NCBI GenBank assembly: GCA_963697975.1
Contig: OY969111.1
Span: 3,162,001 to 3,226,000, forward strand
Length of the DNA: 64,000 nt
Direction of reading: 5' to 3'
From: QHXM01 sp963697975
Lineage (GTDB): Bacteria; Acidobacteriota; Blastocatellia; Pyrinomonadales; Pyrinomonadaceae
A program made the translations under genes and the position numbers. The number at the start of each line of letters is the position of its first letter. Position 1 is the stretch's first letter. Under the pieces are notes generated by a model, which was not told the DNA's origin, searched no databases, and saw only the letters and a list, made by a program, of their open reading frames with translations. Below, piece after piece: positions 17,584 through 26,487 of the stretch.

Positions 17584-17846
17584 GTTTCCTCCATAAAGGT
17601 TTGTTAATAAAATTGGGGACGGCATCTGCAAGCGGCACGTTCGATGAAGCCGCCTTGATACTCGTTGGCTGACGGCGCGCGATAATCTCTGAACTTTGAG
17701 CGATTTTGCTGAAAAAAGAAAGATTTTCCCGCGAGAAAGGACTATACGAACATCGGGAGCGAAATGTTTAGGCGGATTTCGCTAACAAGGCAAAAGGTAA
17801 AAGGCGAATGTGGCTGGCCGAGCATGAAATTTGTTACACTGCTTTT
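17584..17846. other. Divergent intergenic region
   Basis: This gap separates the M28 gene from hicB and should contain both promoters. I see AT-rich stretches around 17606-17616 and 17705-17730 but no promoter I would stand behind, and no repeat element apart from a short AAGGCAAAAGGTAAAAGGCG run at 17789-17808 that resembles a single heptamer arm. Confidence 0.4.
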
Positions 17847-18128
17847 ATGAAAGTTGCGCGCAAGCGACCCCTGACTCGGCGACGACGTTCTCCCGAAACG
17901 GAGGTGAACGTCGGACAGTATACGTTTACAGTCGTCATCACGCCGAACGACTATCTGGTAACTTGTCCGGCGTTACCCGGCCTTGTCACAGAGGGCGACA
18001 CGTTCGATGACGCAGGCAGGATGGCTGCCGATGCTATTACATGTCATTTGGAGAGTATGATTGAAGACGGCGTGCCGATTCCGGTTGATACGACGATTAT
18101 CACGCCGGTGAGTGTCAAAGTAGCGTGA
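17847..18128 (+). CDS. hicB: HicB-family antitoxin-like protein
   Basis: From the ATG at 17847 the product is 93 residues: a basic N-terminus (MKVARKRPLTRRRRSPE) and a HicB-type partial RNase-H fold with the family pattern YTFTVVITPNDYLVTCPALP, then GDTFDDAGRMAADAI and ESMIEDGVPIP. HicB proteins neutralise HicA mRNA interferases and often repress their own operon. Here hicB precedes the toxin, and the toxin frame that overlaps its stop is cut to 25 codons, so this antitoxin is now an orphan unless HicA is supplied elsewhere. No C-terminal DNA-binding domain is present. The basic N-terminus is longer than usual and might be an added contact region. Confidence 0.85.
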   Translation: MKVARKRPLTRRRRSPETEVNVGQYTFTVVITPNDYLVTCPALPGLVTEGDTFDDAGRMAADAITCHLESMIEDGVPIPVDTTIITPVSVKVA

Positions 18129-18202
18129 CAAAGCTGCCCTCTCTCAAGCCCCGGCAGATTATCCGCGCACTCGAACGCGGACGCTCCGCTCAGGCGTGTT
18201 GA
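18125..18202 (+). pseudogene. hicA toxin remnant (N-terminal 25 codons)
   Basis: A GTG at 18125, overlapping the hicB stop by ATGA-like coupling (GTGA), opens a frame VTKLPSLKPRQIIRALERG and then SAQAC before a TGA at 18200-18202. The first 19 residues match the N-terminus of HicA (K-LP-hydrophobic-K-x-x-I-I-R-A-L-E-R). The normal protein has about 60-80 residues including the catalytic His, which is missing. The frame runs straight into the 3' end of pntB on the other strand, so the rest of the toxin was probably deleted when the two regions were joined. Confidence 0.75.
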
Positions 18203-19569
18203 ACGGCCTGCACGAGTTTCGTCAACGAATCCTTCGCATCGCCGTAGAGCATTCCCGTGACGGGTTTGAAGAAGAGCGGGTTCTCGATTCCGGCGAAGCC
18301 TTTGCCCTTGCCGCGTTTTAAGACGACGACCGAGCGGGCGCGGTCAACTTCGAGAATCGGCATCCCGGCAATCGGGCTGTTCGGATTATCGCGCGCGTCC
18401 GGGTTGACGACATCGTTTGCACCGATGACGACCGCCACGTCCGTTGACGAAAACTCAGGATTGATCTGCTCCAACTCGTACAACGAAGAATAAGGCACGT
18501 TCGCTTCCGCCAGCAACACATTCATGTGTCCCGGCATGCGCCCTGCCACCGGATGAATCGCGTACTTCACGCTGACACCTCTCTTCTCAAGGCTCGACGC
18601 CAACTCGCGGACGATGTGCTGCGCCTGCGCCGTCGCCATGCCGTAGCCGGGAACGAAGATGACCTGATTGGCATAAGCCAACTGCACCGCCACATCTTCA
18701 AGACCGACCTCGCGCATCGTCCCTTGCTCTTCACTGCTGGCTTCTCCTTCCGGCGCGACGCTGCCGAACGCGCCGAAGAGCACGTTCGTCATCGACCGAT
18801 TCATCGCCCGGCACATCAGGACGGAGAGAATGAAACCTGAGAAACCGTCGAGCGTGCCCGCGATGATGAGCACGTTGTTCGAGAGAGCGAAACCTGTCGC
18901 GGCGGCTGCCAGCCCGGCGTAAGAGTTCAGGAGCGACATCACGACCGGCATGTCCGCCGCGCCAATCGGCATCACGAGCATGATACCGAAGAGAAACGCC
19001 AGTCCCGTCATCACGTAGAAAAACGGCGTGGCCGTCGGCATGACGATCAGATAAACGAAGCATCCGATGGTGGCCGCGAGCAGCGTCATGTTGAAGATGT
19101 TCTGCCCTCTGTACGTCATCGGAGTGCCGCGCACTAAGCCCTGCAACTTGGCAAACGCCAGAAGGCTGCCCGTCGTCGTCAACGCGCCGAGCATGACTTC
19201 GAGGCCAATGGCAGACATCTTGAACTGCCCCAACGTCGCGCCATGACGATAGTATTCCGCGATGCCGACGAGCGCTGCGGCAAACGCGCCGAACGCATGT
19301 GAGAGCGCAGTTCGCTGCGGCATCGCCGTCATCGGAACCCAGACGGCCATCATTGCGCCGATGGTCGAACCGATAAGCAAGCCCGCGATGATCCATTCGT
19401 AGCTGACGATCTCGTGATGTAGGAGCGTGCCGACGACGGCCATCAACATGCCGAACTCCGCCATGTGCATCCCGCGCCGCGCCGTTTCGGGGTGGCTCAA
19501 GCCCTTCAATCCGAGAATGAAGAGGATTGACGCCGCGAGATAACTGAACTCGATGAGATAGGTGGTCAC
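18190..19569 (-). CDS. pntB: NAD(P) transhydrogenase subunit beta
   Basis: The 459-residue product is a full-length PntB: about nine membrane helices (residues 1-260, for example MAEFGMLMAVVGTLLHHEIV) and a C-terminal NADP(H)-binding domain III (VIFVPGYGMATAQAQH, then VAVVIGANDVVNPDARDNP, and KRGKGKGFAGIENPLF). It sits in the inner membrane and with PntAA and PntAB couples hydride transfer from NADH to NADP+ with proton import. Start is GTG at 19569, three bases after the pntAB stop, so translation is coupled. The 3' end overlaps the hicA remnant on the other strand by 13 bp. Confidence 0.97.
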   Translation of the reverse strand: MTTYLIEFSYLAASILFILGLKGLSHPETARRGMHMAEFGMLMAVVGTLLHHEIVSYEWIIAGLLIGSTIGAMMAVWVPMTAMPQRTALSHAFGAFAAALVGIAEYYRHGATLGQFKMSAIGLEVMLGALTTTGSLLAFAKLQGLVRGTPMTYRGQNIFNMTLLAATIGCFVYLIVMPTATPFFYVMTGLAFLFGIMLVMPIGAADMPVVMSLLNSYAGLAAAATGFALSNNVLIIAGTLDGFSGFILSVLMCRAMNRSMTNVLFGAFGSVAPEGEASSEEQGTMREVGLEDVAVQLAYANQVIFVPGYGMATAQAQHIVRELASSLEKRGVSVKYAIHPVAGRMPGHMNVLLAEANVPYSSLYELEQINPEFSSTDVAVVIGANDVVNPDARDNPNSPIAGMPILEVDRARSVVVLKRGKGKGFAGIENPLFFKPVTGMLYGDAKDSLTKLVQAVQHA

Positions 19570-19572
19570 GGC

Positions 19573-19896
19573 TTATGCTTTGTCCTCATTCTTCTTTTCG
19601 AGAGCGGTCGCTTCCTTGCGCTTGAACATCTTCAGCATCCGGTCTGTAATCCCGAACCCGCCGACGACGTTGATGGTCGCGCAGGTGACCGCCGCGAAGC
19701 CGAGTATCTTGCTCAGCGTCGTGCCTCCCGCTCCGGCAATCACGATTGAGCCGACGAGCGAGATACCTGAGATGGCGTTCGTTGCGGACATCAAAGGCGT
19801 ATGCAGAAGCGGCGGCACGCGCGAGATTACCTGATAGCCGAGAAATGCTGCGAGCGCGAAGACGTAGAGAGCAGCGATTAGTGTTTCAGAAGTCAC
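19573..19896 (-). CDS. pntAB: NAD(P) transhydrogenase subunit alpha part 2 (membrane part)
   Basis: This 107-residue protein has three membrane helices and the PntAB signature SRVPPLLHTPLMSATNAISG; it is the membrane half of the alpha subunit in organisms with split PntA, such as Rhodospirillum. The GTG at 19896 has AGGAGA 9 nt upstream. It works with PntAA (cytoplasmic NAD-binding) and PntB. It is separated from pntAA by an inserted DUF433/DUF5615 module, which breaks the usual contiguous order. Confidence 0.95.
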   Translation of the reverse strand: MTSETLIAALYVFALAAFLGYQVISRVPPLLHTPLMSATNAISGISLVGSIVIAGAGGTTLSKILGFAAVTCATINVVGGFGITDRMLKMFKRKEATALEKKNEDKA

Positions 19897-19954
19897 GAGA
19901 TATTCTCCTATTGCAGTTGTGGCGATTTGCTAAAACGCGTGAAGCCTCCGGGGT

Positions 19955-20305
19955 CTATACGCGGGCAAAACGAACTCGCGTTTCAGGCACAACGACAAAA
20001 TGATCTGCCAGCCTGCTTGCATAACCTTCAAGCAACTGCCTGGGTGTTTCTATTTTGCTGGCTGCTCGTTCATCTCCAAGTCGAAGAAAAACGACGCCCT
20101 TGTGCGGGCGTCGCTCCTTGTGAACTTTCTCTCCGAAATCCTTGTCATTCGTAATCAGAATCCAACTCTCTATAAACGCCTTTTCAATAATCGAGTCATC
20201 TTTCATCCCGCGCGCTTCGTCGTACACTGAGAAGACTTCATGCCCTTGTTCACGCAGCCAGCGTGCGACTCTTGGCCCGGTGCATTCGTCCACGATAAAG
20301 CGCAT
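19955..20305 (-). CDS. DUF5615 PIN-like toxin
   Basis: The 116-residue product begins MRFIVDECTGPRVARWLREQ and has the DUF5615/Mut7-C-like PIN pattern: acidic Asp-Glu near the N-terminus, DDSIIEKAF, and ILITNDKDFGEKV with the conserved D-K-D-F. These are putative ribonucleases of type II toxin-antitoxin pairs with DUF433. The ATG at 20305 is directly adjacent to the stop of the DUF433 gene, no gap. All the acidic residues needed for a PIN-type active site seem present, so the toxin could be active. The cassette lies inside the transhydrogenase operon. Confidence 0.85.
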   Translation of the reverse strand: MRFIVDECTGPRVARWLREQGHEVFSVYDEARGMKDDSIIEKAFIESWILITNDKDFGEKVHKERRPHKGVVFLRLGDERAASKIETPRQLLEGYASRLADHFVVVPETRVRFARV

Positions 20306-20554
20306 CTACCTCGTCTCCGTTGCCAACGGCATAAAGGCAGTGTGCTCAAGAGAGTCTTTAGCGAATAATAAGCAGGCTTGGATGTCTTCCTCAGTTAATC
20401 CGTCATACTCTTCGATGATCTCTGTCATCGTCGCGCCGTGTGCCAGCAGGTTGAGAATGAATCCTACCGTTAGCCGCGTTCCTTTGATGATCGGCTTCCC
20501 GACCATCACTGTCGGGTCAAGCGTGATTCGTTCCAGCAATTGTTGGTCTGTCAT
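20306..20554 (-). CDS. DUF433 antitoxin
   Basis: The ATG at 20554 has GGAGA about 8 nt upstream. The 82-residue product MTDQQLLERITLDPTVMVGK continues with PIIKGTRLTVGFILNLLAHG and GLTEEDIQACLLFAKD, the standard DUF433 winged-helix pattern. Such proteins pair with DUF5615 toxins as antitoxins and bind DNA. It lies 43 bp after the stop of pntAA, so transcription from the pnt promoter would also drive the module. Confidence 0.87.
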   Translation of the reverse strand: MTDQQLLERITLDPTVMVGKPIIKGTRLTVGFILNLLAHGATMTEIIEEYDGLTEEDIQACLLFAKDSLEHTAFMPLATETR

Positions 20555-20597
20555 AACTTGAAATCTCCGGCATCTATCATACATCCAATCCTTAAAT

Positions 20598-21743
20598 TTA
20601 CCGGCTCGCCAATTCTTCTAAAGCAGCGGCCACTCGCGGGTGAACATACTCACCCTTGTGCGTGACGGTTGATGGGCCGATCACGTCGTCCGTCATATCA
20701 ATATGCAGTTCGCCTTCTTTAATCAACAGGCTCAAAAAGGAGGTGACGTTGCGTGAGTAAAGCTGGCTGGCATGGACGGGGACGGTCGCGGCCAGATTCA
20801 AAGGCGACATGATGAAGACCCCATCTCTTTCAATCGTCTCGCCCGGACTTGCAAGAGCGCAGTTGCCGCCCGTCGCTCCCGCGAGGTCAACCACAACTGC
20901 GCCGCGCTTCATTCCATTGACCGCTTCTTCCGTCAAGAGTAGCGGAGCGCGTCGTCCCGGCACTTGAGCGGTCGTGATGATGACATCCGCCGTCCGTGCA
21001 TGGTCGGCTATCAGATCGCGGCCCCGCTGCATCGCCTCTTCCGTCAACTCAACAGCGTAGCCTCCCGCGTCTTCCGTCTGAATCCCGCCGAGATCGACAT
21101 CGAGAAACTGCGCGCCGAGAGATCGCACCTGTTCTCCCGCAGCCTTACGCACGTCGTAAGCCTCTACGACCGCGCCGAGACGCCGCGCTGTAGCGATAGC
21201 CTGAAGCCCTGCGACGCCCGCGCCGAGGACAAGCACGCGCGCCGGAGGAACCGTCCCGGCAGCCGTCATCAACATCGGGAACATGCGCGGAATATGTTCG
21301 GCAGCCATTACCACAGCCTTGTAGCCAACAACGGTTGCCATCGAAGACAACGCATCCATCGCCTGCGCGCGTGTGATGCGCGGGATTAGCTCCATCGCAA
21401 AGGCTGTCAGCTTCTGCGTGATGATTGCTTCGAGCGCCGTGGGTTCATCCAAAGGGCGCAGGAAGCCTAAGACAACCGCGCCCTGTTTTAGATTCCTGAT
21501 GTCTTCCGGGGCGGGACGATTCACAGCCGCCAGCACGTCCGCCGCTGCGAGAAGCGAGGCGCGGTCTTCGGAGATGCTTGCGCCCGCCGCCTCGTAATCC
21601 GCATCCGATGCTCCTGCCTGAAGGCCTGCGCCACTCTCGACCATGACGGCCACCTTCAGGGCCGCGAGCTTGCGAATTGATTCAGGGACGAGCGCGACAC
21701 GAGCCTCGCCCATGTGTGTCTCTCGCAGCACAGTAATATTCAT
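20598..21743 (-). CDS. pntAA: NAD(P) transhydrogenase subunit alpha part 1 (NAD-binding)
   Basis: This 381-residue protein begins MNITVLRETHMGEARVALVP and carries both alanine-dehydrogenase/PntA domains: catalytic part (VMVESGAGLQAGASDADYE), NAD-binding Rossmann motif VLVLGAGVAGLQAIATARRLG, the mobile loop region IITTAQVPGRRAPLLLTEEA and the C-terminal SQLYSRNVTSFLSLL. It is the soluble hydride-donating subunit of the split-alpha transhydrogenase. AAGGAGA lies 7 nt before the ATG at 21743. It is the first gene of pntAA-(DUF433-DUF5615)-pntAB-pntB. Confidence 0.96.
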   Translation of the reverse strand: MNITVLRETHMGEARVALVPESIRKLAALKVAVMVESGAGLQAGASDADYEAAGASISEDRASLLAAADVLAAVNRPAPEDIRNLKQGAVVLGFLRPLDEPTALEAIITQKLTAFAMELIPRITRAQAMDALSSMATVVGYKAVVMAAEHIPRMFPMLMTAAGTVPPARVLVLGAGVAGLQAIATARRLGAVVEAYDVRKAAGEQVRSLGAQFLDVDLGGIQTEDAGGYAVELTEEAMQRGRDLIADHARTADVIITTAQVPGRRAPLLLTEEAVNGMKRGAVVVDLAGATGGNCALASPGETIERDGVFIMSPLNLAATVPVHASQLYSRNVTSFLSLLIKEGELHIDMTDDVIGPSTVTHKGEYVHPRVAAALEELASR

Positions 21744-21823
21744 TATGTTCTCCTTCTAGAGAGCATCGTCCCGATTCGATTATTGTGATGAAATAGATGA
21801 CTGCTTCAAGCGTGTCTCTTAAC

Positions 21824-22462
21824 CTAAGGCCCCGGCCAGACGGAGCCGTCCGCATATTCGATGCGGACAATTTCCACGCGCCCGTTGACGCTGCTCTGCT
21901 CATCTTTACCGAGCGCATAGACGCTAATCGTCCTGGTCGGCGGACGATTGAAGAGTACGCTCAACTCTTTGGTTTTGCCGGGAGAAATCTTCTCGTCATT
22001 GGTGAACTGACGACGCTCGATCTCGTGCTCAGTGTCCGGCTCAAAAAAAATGTAGTCCCAATCAATAGTTTTGATCGTCTTTGCCCCGGTATTCCTGAGG
22101 GAAACCTTATACATGAAAACATAGCGCGGCGGAGCCTTGTCACGGATGCGCGTGATGTTCGCGTCGTCGGCTTTCGCCTCACGCGTAATCTTGTCAACCT
22201 CCATTGAGCTACCGCCTTTTTTAGCCTCCTGAATGCGCCTCTCGTTTCTCATGCGGACGCGCATCTCGTCATAATTCTCGACAGGGCCGCCGAAGGGGTC
22301 ACGCTCCCATCCGATGCGCTCCTTGCTCCAGCTAAACTTGAGGACTTGAACGTCAGGCTGCCCCGGAGTTTTCGCTGGCTCTTGTGCCATTGCAATCGGT
22401 ATCAGAGCGACCGCGATTAGCAGTCCGGCGAAAGCGGCGATTGAATTCTTGAGCTTGTACAT
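21824..22462 (-). CDS. Secreted hypothetical protein
   Basis: The ATG at 22462 is chosen for its upstream GAGAGG and the signal peptide that follows (MYKLKNSIAAFAGLLIAVAL); the open frame extends further upstream without a better start. The mature protein (about 187 residues) has a charged helical segment (NYDEMRVRMRNERRIQEAK) and then a beta-rich domain with the pattern PPRYVFMYKVSLRNTGAKTI, suggestive of an immunoglobulin-like or CARDB-type fold with FFEPDTEHEIERRQF. I do not recognise a named family. It is a single gene between the pnt operon and the TonB-receptor gene. Confidence 0.75.
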   Translation of the reverse strand: MYKLKNSIAAFAGLLIAVALIPIAMAQEPAKTPGQPDVQVLKFSWSKERIGWERDPFGGPVENYDEMRVRMRNERRIQEAKKGGSSMEVDKITREAKADDANITRIRDKAPPRYVFMYKVSLRNTGAKTIKTIDWDYIFFEPDTEHEIERRQFTNDEKISPGKTKELSVLFNRPPTRTISVYALGKDEQSSVNGRVEIVRIEYADGSVWPGP

Positions 22463-22563
22463 CAGGAACACCTCTCTCATGGCAAAGGAAAACAATTCAA
22501 GAGCGACCCCTGACAAAGGTGGCAATCTCAGTTTGCAAAGTATAAGCCTTGACCGGGGCGAAC

Positions 22564-22606
22564 TCAAAAAAAAATTGGGCTGAAGAGAATGTCTCCAGCC
22601 CAATTC
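22564..22606 (-). terminator. Rho-independent terminator of the TonB-receptor-like gene
   Basis: On the minus strand AATTGGGCTG pairs with CAGCCCAATT across a 13-nt interval and is followed by nine T residues, about 55 bp after the stop at 22660. Confidence 0.9.
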
Positions 22607-22659
22607 ATTCAAGTTAATCACCAGGTCGCTCCTGATGAAGAACCGCAGTGTAGCCTGGT

Positions 22660-25600
22660 TTAGAAGACATACCTCACCCCCACGATAACGCGACGGTTTC
22701 CGCCATTCGTTCCCCACTGGTTGAGGAAATTCGAATTGTTAATGCGTCCTTCGGGGACGCCGAAATCGCGCGTGTTCGTCAGATTGAAGAAGTCAGCGCG
22801 AAGCTGAATCCGCTGATTCTCACCGAGCCGCGTGTTCTTGACGATTCCGAAATCAACCCTGTTGATTCCGTCGGTGCGTAAGATATTTCGTCCCGCGTTA
22901 CCGACGCGCTCGGCCACCGTCACAGGCCGGAAGAAACTGGCCGCGCCTGCTGAGCCAGCAGCCACAAGTATCTCCTCAATGGACATGCCGCCGAGCGGGA
23001 GGTTCGTGTTCAGGTTCGGGCGGATCGCGTTACCGACGAGGCCGGAGATGCCGTTTAATGCTCCAGCCGGGTCAGTGCCTTGCAGCACAGTGAAAGGCGA
23101 ACCACTCTGGAAGGTTAGAAACGAGTTTACCTGCCAGCCGCCCAGCACGCGGCCCACGAACCCCGTCTGGTCGCGCATGAATGGCAACTCGTAAACGAAG
23201 TTGCCCGAAAGGCGATGTGGGCGATCAAAGCTGGAACGCGCTCGCTCGCTACTGCGGTTAAAGGAGTCCTGCGAGACGGCTACTTCAGCGCCCGATGGAT
23301 TGAAAATCTCGGACGCGCTGTCGATAAATGAACTCCAGGTGTAGTGTGCGCCGAAGCTGAAGCCGCGACTCAGGCGCTTCTCCAAACTGATCTGCATCGA
23401 GTGGTAGATTGAAGAGGCCGTGTTGGCGCGCAGGCGGATAATGCCCTGAATCTGATTGACGCGACAGGTATCGGCATTCGTTTCGGCGCAGGTCGCCGTG
23501 CCAAGTCGGCGCGGATTGCCGTCAAGCGACTGAAACAGCGCCGTTCCCTTCGTGCCAACGTAACCGACACGCAAGACCATATCGGCGGTCAATTCACGCT
23601 GCATTTCGAGACTGTACTGCTGGTAATAAGGTGAGCGGAAGTCAGACCCGACGATGGTACGAGTCAGACGGTTTGGATTAAGCCCTGTCGCTCCCTGAAT
23701 GGTTGGCAGGGTGACGAAGGCGTTGACAACACCGGGGCCGCCCGCCTGTGGCGTCGTCGGGAGGTCGGCGGCGGCGACGAACGGGAATGCGCTGGCGATA
23801 TTCGACGCGATGTTGGTGAACGCGTAGTCGTGCGTGACGGCATAACCGCCGCGAATCACCAGCTTGTCTCCACCCGTGATAAAGCCCATGACGCCGTCGC
23901 GGTCCGTGCGCGGATTCCAGTTGAAGCCGACGCGGGGCTGGAAGTTATTCTTATCGCGCTGCGGGACGGGCGTGAACCTGAAGCGCTCGTCGCCTCCCGC
24001 TGTTGCCACGATTGCATCGTTGACCGCGACTAAGTCTCCAATCGGCTGGCCGGGGCTTTCATAACGCAGGCCCAGCGTCAGCGTAAAGTTCGGCCTGACC
24101 TTCCACTCGTCCTGCGCGTAGGCAAAGAAGTCGTGCCAGTCGTAATAGAAGATTTCCCGGCCACCGGCCAGCGGCTTGTTGATGGTCGCCGTATCGGCGA
24201 TGTCATCCACGAAGCGTTGCAGGCTGCTGTAGACCAGTCTGCCCCGGATGGTCGGGAAGAAAAACTGCTTCAGTTGATTGCGACGGATGTCCACACCGAA
24301 TTTCCACGCGTGATTGCCTTGAGAAATAGACAGGTTATCCTGAAGTTGATAAGTCTGTCTGAAAGCAAACTGCGGGAGATTAACGGCGAGGCCGATTCCT
24401 GTGCGGTTTGACGCTGCGTTGAATCCAGACAAGCCGAGCGCTGTAATCTCAATCGAGGGAATCTCCTGTGAGGTAGGGTCGGCGCTGGTGAATAGTTGTC
24501 CCTGCCGCTGGTAAGCACCGCGCAGTTCATTCACCATACTGGATGAAAGCACGCTGTTGAGCGACAAATTCGCCGCCTGGCTGCGAACCAGAGAATTGGT
24601 GCTGAGTCCCGGCGGGGTCGCCTGGTCAGCGCCCGTCTGGTCGTTGTCGTTAAAGATATAACGGCCAAAGAGCGTGTGATCTTTAGAGAGATTGTGATCT
24701 ATGCGAATTGATTGTTGCCAGTTATTCAACTGGGCAGAGGTGGAACCCGTCAGCGCGCCGCGTGTCACGTTGAAAGTCTGCCCGCCGGAGGTAAACGTCA
24801 GCGGGGCGCAGGCTGGCGCGCACCCCGCGTTCGAAGCTGGAAGGTGTCTAAGCAGAGCAGCGATTTGAGGGCGACCCCCGACGGCTGCTTGAATTACTTG
24901 ACGGCCCGCCGCATCCGGCACTCCGTTAATGGTAAAGCCAGAGCCTAACTGGCGATCCCACCAGCGTTGAAGCGAGAAGAAAAAGAAAGTGCGGTCTCTG
25001 CCGCTATAGTACGGCTTGCCGTTGCCCTCGCCGAAGCGCGGCAGATGAAGCGGTCCGCCGAAGGTGAAACCGGCCTGATTCTCGATTCTAAACGGCCTCT
25101 TCTCACTCCTGAAACCAGCCGTGCCCGGTTGACGGCAGAACCCGTTATTCTTGTCGAGATTGCTGCAAGCATTCAGCGCATTGTCATTGTGAAACCAGAA
25201 GGCCGAGCCGTGATAATCGTTTGTGCCGCTTTTCGTGATCGCGTTGAAGACCGAAGAGCCGTTGCGCCCGAACTCGGCGGTGAACTGGTTGGTGACCAGC
25301 CGCACTTCCTGAATCAGATCAGGATTGTTGAGGCCGACGGTCGCGCCCGCCACTCCAAAATCGTTGTTGTCCTGCCCGTCAATCAGGAAGTTGTTCGAGC
25401 GAACGCGCCCGCCATTGACGGAGAAAGTATTGTTAGCACCGGCGAACGTCGCCTGCCCGGTCACCACCTGGCTGACGCCCGGAGCTGAGAGCGCGACGTT
25501 GTAGATACTGCGAGTCGTGCTAATCGGCAACTCGGACAAGCGCCGCGAATCGAAGCGCGTGCTGACCTCGGCGGTCGCCGTGTTCAGCAGCGATGCATTC

Positions 25601-25965
25601 TCTACCACGTTGACCACCCCGGTCACTCCCGCCGCCTGCATTTGCACGTCCACAACTGCGGGTTGATTTAAAAGGAGCGTGATACCCGTCTGCACATATT
25701 TGGCGAAACCGGTGGCTTCGATAGTTAATTCATATGGACCCACAGGCACGTTTGAGAAACGGTAGCGGCCCTCGCTATCTGTTTTGTCAGTGCGCGACTC
25801 ATTCCTCTCCACGTTGCGAACTGTCACAGTGGCATCGGGAATCACTGCTCCCTTTGCGTCAGTGACATCGCCGGAAATAGAGCCGGTTGTCTGAGCCATG
25901 ACCTGCAAGCTTGCGCCAAGCAATAACGCGAAAATCAGAGGGAGAAAAGTAAGGTTTCTTTTCAC
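22660..25965 (-). CDS. TonB-dependent receptor-like outer membrane protein with carboxypeptidase-regulatory-like domain
   Basis: A GTG at 25965 with AAAGGAGGA 8 nt upstream is the likely start: it opens a signal peptide (VKRNLTFLPLIFALLLG). Residues about 25-110 form a carboxypeptidase-regulatory-like beta sandwich (GSISGDVTDAKGAVIPDATV), residues about 120-240 a plug-like domain (INGGRVRSNNFLIDGQD region), and the remaining 850 residues an OmpA/TonB-type beta barrel ending in GVRYVF with the terminal aromatic typical of outer membrane proteins. This Oar-like architecture is greatly expanded in acidobacteria and usually lacks a SusD partner, as here. The transported compound is unknown. The gene is followed by a strong terminator and is monocistronic. 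Confidence 0.93.
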   Translation of the reverse strand: MKRNLTFLPLIFALLLGASLQVMAQTTGSISGDVTDAKGAVIPDATVTVRNVERNESRTDKTDSEGRYRFSNVPVGPYELTIEATGFAKYVQTGITLLLNQPAVVDVQMQAAGVTGVVNVVENASLLNTATAEVSTRFDSRRLSELPISTTRSIYNVALSAPGVSQVVTGQATFAGANNTFSVNGGRVRSNNFLIDGQDNNDFGVAGATVGLNNPDLIQEVRLVTNQFTAEFGRNGSSVFNAITKSGTNDYHGSAFWFHNDNALNACSNLDKNNGFCRQPGTAGFRSEKRPFRIENQAGFTFGGPLHLPRFGEGNGKPYYSGRDRTFFFFSLQRWWDRQLGSGFTINGVPDAAGRQVIQAAVGGRPQIAALLRHLPASNAGCAPACAPLTFTSGGQTFNVTRGALTGSTSAQLNNWQQSIRIDHNLSKDHTLFGRYIFNDNDQTGADQATPPGLSTNSLVRSQAANLSLNSVLSSSMVNELRGAYQRQGQLFTSADPTSQEIPSIEITALGLSGFNAASNRTGIGLAVNLPQFAFRQTYQLQDNLSISQGNHAWKFGVDIRRNQLKQFFFPTIRGRLVYSSLQRFVDDIADTATINKPLAGGREIFYYDWHDFFAYAQDEWKVRPNFTLTLGLRYESPGQPIGDLVAVNDAIVATAGGDERFRFTPVPQRDKNNFQPRVGFNWNPRTDRDGVMGFITGGDKLVIRGGYAVTHDYAFTNIASNIASAFPFVAAADLPTTPQAGGPGVVNAFVTLPTIQGATGLNPNRLTRTIVGSDFRSPYYQQYSLEMQRELTADMVLRVGYVGTKGTALFQSLDGNPRRLGTATCAETNADTCRVNQIQGIIRLRANTASSIYHSMQISLEKRLSRGFSFGAHYTWSSFIDSASEIFNPSGAEVAVSQDSFNRSSERARSSFDRPHRLSGNFVYELPFMRDQTGFVGRVLGGWQVNSFLTFQSGSPFTVLQGTDPAGALNGISGLVGNAIRPNLNTNLPLGGMSIEEILVAAGSAGAASFFRPVTVAERVGNAGRNILRTDGINRVDFGIVKNTRLGENQRIQLRADFFNLTNTRDFGVPEGRINNSNFLNQWGTNGGNRRVIVGVRYVF

Positions 25966-26299
25966 GGGGAAATCCTCCTTTTGCAGTAGACAGATTCTTG
26001 TTTTGGTTGGACGAGCGGATGTTCTATTTGTCGCGAGGGCCCTGAGTGAAGGTAACACTTTTACATAGGCAAGCTATGTTCCACCACTCATCGCAAGCAG
26101 GCTTAGATTCTAAGACCTCTGATTGGCGGATTTAAATAAATCGAGAGGCATCCGGTAAGATTAAACCATCCAAAAAAATGGAAGGAAAAATCGGAAATTG
26201 CATTTTTCAAGCGACTCGCCTCAGTAGAGGGTTAAGCGAGAAGAGGCTTTGAGAGAGCCGGAAACCATTCCGACCCGACAACGATTGCTCGCCTGCGTT
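25966..26299. other. Leader region of the TonB-receptor-like gene
   Basis: About 330 bp with AT-rich stretches (26120-26180) that may hold the promoter. I see no gene and no clear operator. Confidence 0.4.
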
Positions 26300-26324
26300 C
26301 TCTCTTGCCGGGTGGTGAGTTTAT

Positions 26325-26470
26325 TGGCTGGCAAGCAGGCGCGTGCGAGCCTGCCCATCACAAAGCAGGCTCTTTTCGCATAGCTAGAGCGGTATGCGAA
26401 TCAGTGTACGGCAGGGTGTTAGCCTGCCGAGCGCGAGGACTTGGCGGCAGGCTAACAGCCTGCCATACAT
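26325..26470. repeat. Palindromic repeat cluster (AGCCTGCC type)
   Basis: Several inverted copies of GCAGGCTAACAGCCTGC-like sequence: GCAGGGTGTTAGCCTGCCG (26411-26429) pairs with CGGCAGGCTAACAGCCTGCC (26445-26464); a shorter GCAGGC/GCCTGC pair lies at 26335-26370. It is located at the 3' side of the amidohydrolase gene. Confidence 0.8.
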
Positions 26471-26487
26471 CCAACTCAAGCGAAGCG

